Below the pieces are notes generated by a model. That model was given only the letters and a program-made list of their open reading frames with translations, was not told the DNA's origin and did not search any database. Positions 1-5,158 of a DNA stretch of 6,394 bases are shown here, one piece after another; positions within the stretch are counted from its first letter, which is position 1; every line of letters starts with the position of its first letter. Source of the DNA: an uncultured Marinilabiliales bacterium (GTDB taxonomy: Bacteria; Bacteroidota; Bacteroidia; Bacteroidales; BM520); contig CALFIZ010000150.1 in the NCBI GenBank assembly GCA_937877575.1, forward strand, positions 1 to 6,394, read 5' to 3'. The position numbers were made by a program, and so were the translations under genes.

Positions 1-20
1 ACACGACGCTCTCCCGATCT
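1..20. other. Residual Illumina TruSeq adapter sequence (not genomic)
   Basis: The first 20 bases match the last 20 bases of the Illumina TruSeq universal (read 1) adapter at 19 of 20 positions; the only difference is C instead of T at position 13. The hutH reading frame happens to stay open through it, but the residues it encodes (about IGRASC, read on the minus strand) do not look like HutH. I therefore treat it as untrimmed library adapter at a contig end, not organism DNA. The adapter sequence is recalled, not searched. Confidence 0.88.
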
Positions 21-693
21 CACATGCTATTTCATCGGCAAGACGGCTCAGCTTGCGGCCTTTGATGAGACTATACACGCCGTATGATTGCATGAACTGG
101 GTGCCGTTGAGCAGTGCAAGTCCTTCTTTTGACTGCAATGTCAAAGGGTTCCAGCCAAATTCCGCAAGTACCGACGCGGAATCTCTCTTTATACCTTTAT
201 AATATACCTCGCCGAGTCCCAGTATAGGAAGTGACAGATGAGCCAACGGAGCCAGGTCGCCCGACGCACCGAGTGAGCCCTGCTTATAGACCACAGGCAA
301 CACATCGTTGTTGAAGAAATCGATAAGACGCTGCACAGTGGCAAGTTGTACTCCAGAATGTCCGAACGACAGTGATTTAGCCTTGAGAAGCAGCATTATT
401 TTCACCACTTCAGGTTCGACTTCCGCACCGCAGCCGCATGCATGCGACATCACGAGATTGGTTTGCAAGGCTGACAAATCATCATTGCTGATGCGTTTGT
501 CACACAACGAACCGAAACCTGTGTTAAGTCCGTAAACAGGCTCTTTCCTCGTTTTCAGCTTCCGGTCAAGATATTCCCTGCATTTGTTTACAAGGCTTAT
601 GCACTCGTCCGACAATTTAAGAGTTTTATGTTCAGTGATGATAGAGTCAATGTCATCTATCGTGAGAAGATTTGTTGATATTACATATTCCAT
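21..693 (-). CDS. hutH: Histidine ammonia-lyase, N-terminal part (C-terminus cut off by contig end)
   Basis: This enzyme deaminates L-histidine to urocanate and ammonia, the first step of cytosolic histidine use. The frame starts at ATG 693-691 and gives about 224 genuine residues of a family usually near 500. An Ala-Ser-Gly triad at residues 143-145 (in GSLGASGDLAPLAHL) would cyclise into the MIO electrophile. Also present are YGLNTGFG with Tyr54, SHACG with His84, and LLNGTQ with Asn196. Each sits one residue after its Pseudomonas putida HutH counterpart (Tyr53, His83, Asn195), so the core is collinear. The Ser-His pair at 83-84 is typical of histidine lyases rather than phenylalanine or tyrosine lyases. 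Missing are the equivalents of Tyr280, Arg283 and Glu414. The ATG lies 14 bases after the U-tract of the tRNA terminator, with no Shine-Dalgarno. Other hut genes, if linked, would lie beyond the left edge. Confidence 0.95.
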
Positions 694-707
694 AATCTCA
701 ATATTAG

Positions 708-735
708 AAAAAAGGGATGGTAAGAAAACCATCCC
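708..735 (-). terminator. Intrinsic terminator after the tRNA gene
   Basis: On the minus strand a 7-bp stem (GGGATGG / CCATCCC, 8-base loop) is followed directly by six T. It lies 30 bases past the tRNA 3' end, so it should terminate tRNA transcription before hutH. On the plus strand there is no T-tract after the stem, so it works in one direction only. The hutH start codon follows 14 bases after the T-tract. Confidence 0.85.
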
Positions 736-765
736 AAACTACAAAAATTACAAATTATGTTTTTG

Positions 766-839
766 TGGGCCCACCTGGGCTCGAACCAGCGACCCTCTGA
801 TTATGAGTCAGATGCTCTAACCAACTGAGCTATGGGCCC
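766..839 (-). tRNA. tRNA with CAU anticodon (elongator tRNA-Met or tRNA-Ile2)
   Basis: A complete 74-nt cloverleaf. The acceptor stem GGGCCCA pairs fully with TGGGCCC and is followed by discriminator A. The D-stem is GCTC/GAGC with a 9-nt loop; the anticodon stem is TCTGA/TCAGA with loop CTCATAA, putting anticodon CAU at bases 805-803. The T-loop is TTCGAGC. No CCA is encoded: the 3' flank reads CAAAAA, so the tail must be added after 3' processing. The outermost T-stem pair is G-G, a mismatch. The anticodon alone cannot separate elongator Met from Ile2 (read with lysidine at C34). Acceptor pairs C4-G69 and C5-G68, used by E. coli TilS to recognise tRNA-Ile2, are present and lean towards Ile2. 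It is not an initiator type, because the anticodon stem lacks three consecutive G-C pairs. Confidence 0.95.
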
Positions 840-840
840 A

Positions 841-861
841 AAAACAATATCCAATTGTTTT
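841..861 (-). promoter_or_regulatory. Hairpin-forming tRNA 5' leader
   Basis: AAAACAAT and ATTGTTTT form an 8-bp perfect inverted repeat around a 5-base loop. On the minus strand it ends one base before tRNA position 1. With the predicted transcription start near 862, it would make up nearly the whole 5' leader of the pre-tRNA. The stem has only one G-C pair, so it is weak. Whether it forms, or is instead a DNA-level site, cannot be settled from sequence. Confidence 0.4.
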
Positions 862-868
862 CAGCCTG

Positions 869-901
869 CAAAGATACAACATTTTTGATAACTGAAACAA
901 T
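869..901 (-). promoter_or_regulatory. Bacteroidota-type promoter of the tRNA gene
   Basis: Read on the minus strand, TATCTTTG (bases 876-869) is an exact match to the Bacteroidota -7 consensus TAnnTTTG. ATTG (901-898) is a 3 of 4 match to the -33 TTTG element, with about 20 bases between them. Transcription would begin near base 862, giving a leader of roughly 22 bases before the tRNA. The -33 element lies inside one copy of the AAACAAT repeat described in the findings. Confidence 0.65.
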
Positions 902-918
902 TTTTTAAAAAAATAATC

Positions 919-926
919 TACTTTTG
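919..926 (+). promoter_or_regulatory. Candidate -7 promoter element of the dusB gene
   Basis: TACTTTTG matches the Bacteroidota -7 consensus TAnnTTTG exactly. It ends only 8 bases before the dusB ATG, so transcription would begin very close to the start codon. No TTTG-like -33 element stands at the usual distance; that region is an A/T run. Confidence 0.5.
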
Positions 927-934
927 CAGACAAC

Positions 935-1912
935 ATGAAAACAGGTAAGATTACATTCGATGGAGTGCCGGTAATACTGGCTCCTATGGAAGATGTCAGC
1001 GAGTTGCCTTTCAGGATATTATGCAAGGAGATGGGCGCCGACCTCGTGTTTTCGGAGTTCATTGCCTCGGAAGGGCTGATACGCGATGCTGAAAAAAGCA
1101 TCATCAAACTTAGAATTTCCGAGAAAGAGCGTCCCATAGCGATTCAGATATTCGGTGGTGAAACAGATTCGTTGGTCAAAGCTGCCGAAAAAGCCCTCGA
1201 AAGCAATCCCGACATCATTGACCTCAACTGCGGATGTCCTGTAAAGAAAGTTGTGAACAAAGGCGGCGGTGCTGCCATGCTGCGCAATCCCGACAAGATG
1301 GTCAAAGCCGCCGGAGAAATCGTCAAGGTCTGCGGCGATATTCCTGTCACCGTGAAAACCCGCATCGGATGGGACCAGGACTCAATCAACATCATGGACA
1401 TAGCCCTGCGGCTGCAGGATGCCGGAATCTCCGCACTTACCATTCATGGCCGCACACGCTGTCAGATGTACACCGGTGCAGCCGACTGGAACGTCATAGC
1501 CTCTGTGAAGAACAATCCTGCCATAACCATCCCGATTATAGGCAATGGCGACATTGACAGCGGAGAAAAGGCTAAACAATGCCTTGACATGAGCCACGTT
1601 GACGGTCTGATGATAGGCCGTGCAGCAATAGGCAACCCTTGGATTTTCAATCAGATAAAGGCTTATCTGAAAGACGGGAGCATCATCGGTCCACCTTCAA
1701 TAGAACAAAGAGTGGAAATGTGCCGCCGCCATATCCTGATGTCAGTGGATTACAAGGGTGAAAAGCGCTCCATTCTCGAAATGAGACATCACTACGGATG
1801 CTACTTCCGGGCCATCAGAAATTTCAAGCCTTTCAAAATGGAATTGATGAGGGCCATGAGTGTCGATGAACTGATAAAAATTTTAGACAAAATAATTTCT
1901 GCAAACAGCTGA
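935..1912 (+). CDS. dusB: tRNA-dihydrouridine synthase, DusB family
   Basis: An FMN- and NADPH-dependent enzyme that reduces uridines in tRNA D-loops to dihydrouridine in the cytosol. The 325-residue protein is full length for the family. It starts with the TIM-barrel flavin motif APMEDVSELPFR (residues 16-27). The signature DLNCGCPVKKVVNKGGGAAML follows at 96-116, with Cys101 of GCP as the expected catalytic acid. Next come VKTRIGWD (140-147) with Lys141, IHGRTR with His171, GNGDI (203-207), and the phosphate-binding stretch MIGRAAIGNPWIF (226-238). The helical tRNA-binding C-terminal domain covers about 255-325. The ATG is preceded by ACAAC with no Shine-Dalgarno, as is usual in this phylum. 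It is transcribed away from the tRNA gene and sits 106 bases ahead of the first possible rpsA start. Bacteroidota Dus paralogues are easily confused, so the B assignment rests on overall sequence resemblance. Confidence 0.93.
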   Translation: MKTGKITFDGVPVILAPMEDVSELPFRILCKEMGADLVFSEFIASEGLIRDAEKSIIKLRISEKERPIAIQIFGGETDSLVKAAEKALESNPDIIDLNCGCPVKKVVNKGGGAAMLRNPDKMVKAAGEIVKVCGDIPVTVKTRIGWDQDSINIMDIALRLQDAGISALTIHGRTRCQMYTGAADWNVIASVKNNPAITIPIIGNGDIDSGEKAKQCLDMSHVDGLMIGRAAIGNPWIFNQIKAYLKDGSIIGPPSIEQRVEMCRRHILMSVDYKGEKRSILEMRHHYGCYFRAIRNFKPFKMELMRAMSVDELIKILDKIISANS

Positions 1913-1930
1913 AAATCAAAAAAATTATTG

Positions 1931-1938
1931 TAATTTTG
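1931..1938 (+). promoter_or_regulatory. Candidate -7 promoter element of rpsA
   Basis: TAATTTTG fits TAnnTTTG exactly and lies in the dusB-rpsA spacer, 19 bases after the dusB stop. The expected start of transcription is near 1945, leaving a leader of about 75 bases to ATG 2019 or about 107 to ATG 2052. No good -33 TTTG is visible; no terminator after dusB is visible either, so some read-through from dusB is likely. Confidence 0.5.
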
Positions 1939-1964
1939 CAACCGTTTTTAGAAAGAGTGGATTT

Positions 1965-2038
1965 ATTGGCGTCTGTTCTTTTTATCAACATGATTATTAA
2001 TAACTTATAAAGTTTAACATGACTGTTGCCAATCAGTC
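1965..2038 (+). promoter_or_regulatory. Possible structured rpsA leader (pseudoknot candidate)
   Basis: GACTG (2021-2025) and CAGTC (2034-2038) can form a short hairpin with an 8-base loop. Seven loop bases (2027-2033, TGCCAAT) can pair with ATTGGCG at 1965-1971. Together they would make a pseudoknot ending 13 bases before the preferred rpsA start codon. Ribosomal proteins often control their own mRNA through such leaders, but this pairing may be chance. Confidence 0.25.
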
Positions 2039-2051
2039 GCAAAGTATTATT

Positions 2052-3902
2052 ATGTCAGAAGAAAACAAAAATTTTGCTGCAGAATCAGTTGAGAAGCCAA
2101 GAGTTGATTGGAACACTTTAGGTTCAGGCAAAGACATTTATTCAAAAGAAGAACGTGAAAACCTGGAGAATCTCTATGGTAACACATTAAATCAGATTAC
2201 AGACCACGATGTAATTCAGGGTACTGTAGTCGGAATCAACTCCCGCGAGGTCATAATCAACATCGGTTTCAAATCCGACGGCGTTGTTCCATTGTCAGAA
2301 TTCAGATATGAAACACAGCCTCAGATTGGCGATTCTGTCGAAGTTTATGTGGAAAGCCAGGAAGATTCTTCCGGCCAGCTGATTTTGTCACATAAAAAAG
2401 CAAAATTACTCAAGGCTTGGGATAGAGTCAACGAAGCTTACAACACAGGTGAAATCGTTAAAGGTTATGTCAAATGTCGTACAAAAGGCGGCCTCATAGT
2501 TGACGTTTTCGGAATAGAATCTTTCCTCCCGGGCTCACAAATCGATGTCAAACCTATCAGAGACTATGACGTATTCGTTGATAAGACCATGGAATTCAAG
2601 GTTGTGAAAATCAACCAGACATACAAAAATGTGGTTGTATCCCATAAGGCTCTCATTGAAGACGAACTTGAAGCACAGAAGGTTGAAATCATTTCCCACC
2701 TCGAAAAAGGACAAGTGCTCGAAGGTATCGTCAAGAACATCACCCCTTACGGCGTATTCGTTGACTTGGGCGGTGTTGACGGTTTGATTCACATCACAGA
2801 CTTAAGTTGGGGCAGAATCTCAAATCCTACAGAAGTTGTTCAGCTTGACCAAAAGATTCAGGTGGTTATCCTCGACTTCGACGACAACAAGAAACGTATT
2901 GCCCTCGGTCTCAAACAACTCACCCCGCATCCATGGGATTCACTTGATCCTAACCTCAAGGTTGGCGACAAGGTTAAAGGTAAAGTCGTTGTCATCGCTG
3001 ACTACGGTGCATTCATCGAAATCGCTCCTGGTGTCGAAGGTCTTATCCACGTTTCTGAAATGAGCTGGTCACAGCATCTCCGCACTGCCCAGGATTTCCT
3101 GAAGGTAGGTGACGAAGTGGAAGCTGTCATCCTTAAGTTCGACAAGGAAAACCGCAAGATGTCTCTCGGCATGAAACAACTTGTTCCGGACCCATGGCTC
3201 AATATCGTTGAAAAATATCCTATCGGCTCCAAACATACCGCTATCGTCAGAAACTTCACCTCATTCGGCATCTTCGTCGAACTTGAAGAAGGAGTTGACG
3301 GCCTCGTTCACATCTCTGACCTCTCCTGGTCAAAGAAAATCAAACACCCTGCTGAATTCACTAAGATAGGCGAACCTCTCGAAGTAGTCGTTCTTGACGT
3401 TGACACAGAAAACCGCCGCTTCAGCTTGGGTCACAAACAGCTTGAAGAAAATCCTTGGGAAACCTACGCCACAACTTATTACGAAGGCTCTATCCACACC
3501 GGTACCATCACAGCAGCCAAGGACAAAGGCTACATCGTCAACCTCGATGGTGACGTTGAAAGTTTCTGCCCTTCCCGCCATGCTCAAAAGGAAGACGGAA
3601 CCACCGCTCAGGTAGGTGAAACCCTCGAATTCAAAGTCATTGAATTCAATAAGTCTAACAAACGTATCGTGGTCTCACACTCCAAGATTTTCCAGGATAT
3701 AGCTGCAGCAGAAAAAGCTAAGGAATACGAAATGAACAAGGCTAAGACCAAAGCCAAATCCCCAATACAGGAGCTTAACGAAAGTAACGAAGTCGCAACT
3801 TTAGGTGACCTCCAGGAACTTGTTGACCTGAAAAATGAAATGGAAGGAAACAATAAAAACCTGGAAGAGAACCAAGCTGCTGAAGAAGTTAAGACCGAAT
3901 AA
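2052..3902 (+). CDS. rpsA: 30S ribosomal protein S1
   Basis: Binds mRNA on the small ribosomal subunit and helps place start codons, which matters in a phylum with few Shine-Dalgarno sites. From ATG 2052 the protein is 616 residues. It has six S1 (OB-fold) repeats near 55-115, 135-200, 220-289, 304-375, 390-462 and 477-545. Repeats 3-5 carry the clearest pattern, such as GVFVDLGGVDGLIHITDLSW and GAFIEIAPGVEGLIHVSEMSW. The linker KCRTKGGLIVDVFGIESFLPGSQIDVKPIRDYDVFV is typical of Bacteroidota S1. A charged tail of about 70 residues follows, containing ATLGDLQELVDLKNEME. An in-frame ATG at 2019 would add 11 residues; I prefer 2052 because MSEENKNF resembles family N-termini. A strong terminator follows, then rnz. 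Confidence 0.97.
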   Translation: MSEENKNFAAESVEKPRVDWNTLGSGKDIYSKEERENLENLYGNTLNQITDHDVIQGTVVGINSREVIINIGFKSDGVVPLSEFRYETQPQIGDSVEVYVESQEDSSGQLILSHKKAKLLKAWDRVNEAYNTGEIVKGYVKCRTKGGLIVDVFGIESFLPGSQIDVKPIRDYDVFVDKTMEFKVVKINQTYKNVVVSHKALIEDELEAQKVEIISHLEKGQVLEGIVKNITPYGVFVDLGGVDGLIHITDLSWGRISNPTEVVQLDQKIQVVILDFDDNKKRIALGLKQLTPHPWDSLDPNLKVGDKVKGKVVVIADYGAFIEIAPGVEGLIHVSEMSWSQHLRTAQDFLKVGDEVEAVILKFDKENRKMSLGMKQLVPDPWLNIVEKYPIGSKHTAIVRNFTSFGIFVELEEGVDGLVHISDLSWSKKIKHPAEFTKIGEPLEVVVLDVDTENRRFSLGHKQLEENPWETYATTYYEGSIHTGTITAAKDKGYIVNLDGDVESFCPSRHAQKEDGTTAQVGETLEFKVIEFNKSNKRIVVSHSKIFQDIAAAEKAKEYEMNKAKTKAKSPIQELNESNEVATLGDLQELVDLKNEMEGNNKNLEENQAAEEVKTE

Positions 3903-3927
3903 AAAACGAGGAAAACACTCTAAAAAA

Positions 3928-3953
3928 GGCGGAAGCAATTCCGCCTTTTTTTT
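3928..3953 (+). terminator. Strong intrinsic terminator after rpsA
   Basis: A 7-bp stem GGCGGAA / TTCCGCC with GCAA tetraloop is followed by eight T. Six A before the stem can extend it by pairing with the T-tract. It lies 25 bases after the rpsA stop and only 13 bases before the rnz ATG, so rnz expression must depend on read-through or on a promoter inside or upstream of the hairpin. Confidence 0.93.
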
Positions 3954-3966
3954 AACAATCAATACC

Positions 3967-4746
3967 ATGAAGATAAACAGTTTACTAATATTAGGTTCCA
4001 ATTCCGCAATACCTAATATACACAGATTCACCACCTCACAGATCATCAACATCAATGGGATGAACAACCTTATCGACTGCGGCGAAGGTGCTCAGATAAG
4101 GATGCAGTCAAAAGGCGTTAAGATCAACTCCATTGACAACATCTATATAAGTCATCTGCATGGTGATCACTTCTTCGGACTTGTTGGGCTCATTTCCACC
4201 ATGAACATGCAAAGCCGACACCAACCGCTGCACATTTATGGTCCTGACAAGCTGAAGGAAATCATTGAGATGCAGCTTGAAGCATCTCTCACCGAACTGC
4301 AGTTCGAATGCAGTTACACATTGACAGACCCTAATGAATCTCGGCTCATCACAAAGGTACAAGACTTTGAAGTGTATTCCGTACCGCTCAGCCACAGAAT
4401 CCCAACAACAGGATTCTTCTTCAAATCCACAATGAGGAACAAGCCTTTCCGCTATGCATTCATCTCCGACACAATATACAAACCCGACATAATACCTGTC
4501 ATTAAAGAGGCCACCACCATATACCATGAGGCGACATTCACCGAAGAGTTCAGAAAACAGGCCGTAGAGAAGTTCCATTCCACTGCAAAGGACGCTGCCA
4601 AAATAGCAAAAATGACCAATGCAGAAAAACTTCTGATTGGTCATTTTTCAAAGAGGTTTAACGATACCTCCGTACTTGTCAATGAGGCTAAGGAAGTGTT
4701 TGAAAACACAATAGCCATCGAAGATGAAATGGAAATAGCACTTTAA
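3967..4746 (+). CDS. rnz: Ribonuclease Z (tRNA 3' endonuclease), short form lacking the exosite insertion
   Basis: A zinc-dependent metallo-beta-lactamase-fold nuclease that cuts pre-tRNA after the discriminator base. The 259 residues contain every metal ligand motif: SHLHGDH (His63, His65, Asp67, His68), His143 in LSHRIPTTGF, Asp168 in FISDT, HEATF (187-191), FHST (His204) and GHFS (His226). The family usually has about 300 residues. Here only 24 residues separate His143 from Asp168, against about 70 in B. subtilis and Porphyromonas RNase Z, so the arm that grips tRNA appears to be missing. The flanking residues (TTGFFFKS before, RNKPFRYAFISDT after) still align with the family, which points to a clean internal loss. 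The ATG at 3967 is chosen because MKINSLLILGSNSAIP matches the family N-terminus; the frame is open upstream into rpsA but encodes Lys-rich nonsense there. A related MBL nuclease with another substrate is possible. Confidence 0.9.
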   Translation: MKINSLLILGSNSAIPNIHRFTTSQIININGMNNLIDCGEGAQIRMQSKGVKINSIDNIYISHLHGDHFFGLVGLISTMNMQSRHQPLHIYGPDKLKEIIEMQLEASLTELQFECSYTLTDPNESRLITKVQDFEVYSVPLSHRIPTTGFFFKSTMRNKPFRYAFISDTIYKPDIIPVIKEATTIYHEATFTEEFRKQAVEKFHSTAKDAAKIAKMTNAEKLLIGHFSKRFNDTSVLVNEAKEVFENTIAIEDEMEIAL

Positions 4747-5097
4747 CTATTTCTTTTCTTCACCTTCCACTGCTGCGCCCTTTCTCAGATTTGACATCTT
4801 TGTTACAGCCTTTACAACAATGAAGACTGTGAGGGCTATTATCAGAAAATTGATTATCTCCTGAATAAAGTTTCCGTAATTAATGGTTACTTCCGATTCC
4901 GGACCGCCAATGTGCGCCTTGAGTTCCGAGAAGTTAACTCCGCCTATCAGATATCCAATCGGAGGCATGATGATATCGTTGACTAATGAACTGACTATCT
5001 TGTTGAATGCACCGCCAACGATGATACCGACAGCCATGTCAAGGACATTGCCCTTGAGGATGAATTGCTTGAATTCACTTATTGTTTTGTTTGCCAT
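4747..5097 (-). CDS. mscL: Large-conductance mechanosensitive channel MscL, short C-terminus
   Basis: A homopentameric inner-membrane channel that opens under membrane tension during hypo-osmotic shock. At 116 residues it is shorter than E. coli MscL (136). It has the N-terminal amphipathic helix (about 2-13) and TM1 with the signature KGNVLDMAVGIIVGGAFNKIVSSLVNDIIMPPIG (15-48). Gly24 and Gly28 match the constriction-lining Gly22 and Gly26 of E. coli. A short periplasmic loop (about 50-75) and TM2 (about 78-99) follow. After TM2 only NLRKGAAVEGEEKK remains; the cytoplasmic helix of the usual form (EEVLLTEIRDLL-like) is absent and cannot be found in other frames downstream. Its stop codon abuts the rnz stop with no base between. 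The ATG lies 11 bases after the T-tract of the upstream gene's terminator. Confidence 0.95.
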   Translation of the reverse strand: MANKTISEFKQFILKGNVLDMAVGIIVGGAFNKIVSSLVNDIIMPPIGYLIGGVNFSELKAHIGGPESEVTINYGNFIQEIINFLIIALTVFIVVKAVTKMSNLRKGAAVEGEEKK

Positions 5098-5108
5098 AAT
5101 AATTATAT

Positions 5109-5137
5109 AAAAAAGACTGCCTTTGTGAAAGGCAGTC
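5109..5137 (-). terminator. Intrinsic terminator after the T9SS cargo gene
   Basis: On the minus strand GACTGCCTTT and AAAGGCAGTC form a 10-bp stem with a 3-base apex, followed by six T. Further A-T pairs extend the stem. It lies 21 bases after the stop codon of the secreted protein and just before mscL. On the plus strand the stem is followed by only four T and no plus-strand gene precedes it, so its role is on the minus strand. Confidence 0.9.
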
Positions 5138-5158
5138 TTTTACATTAGTTTAAATAAA

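Noticed and set aside
736..765. hutH promoter between the tRNA and its terminator
   Set aside because: TAATTTTTG and TAGTTTG resemble TAnnTTTG but are one base too long or too short, and no -33 element is at the right distance.
584..820. 78-codon plus-strand open frame ending in GPTWARTSDPLIMSQML
   Set aside because: The ending is the translation of the complementary strand of the tRNA gene, a known source of false proteins; the rest is antisense to hutH and its terminator.
2019..2051. ATG 2019 as the rpsA start
   Set aside because: It is possible, but it adds 11 residues without family likeness, while MSEENKNF at 2052 resembles S1 N-termini; kept only as an alternative.
3835..3966. Longer start for RNase Z adding 44 residues from within rpsA
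   Set aside because: The extra residues are Lys-rich read-through of the rpsA tail and the terminator; family similarity starts at MKINSLLILGSNSAIP and the longer start would place the terminator inside the gene.
4108..4644. 178-codon minus-strand open frame opposite rnz
   Set aside because: It lies fully antisense to rnz, whose plus frame carries every catalytic motif; the antisense product is Cys-rich with no recognisable domain.
4696..4709. GTGTTT/AAACAC inverted repeat near the end of rnz
   Set aside because: Only a 2-base loop, inside coding sequence, with no T-tract on either strand; not a terminator.
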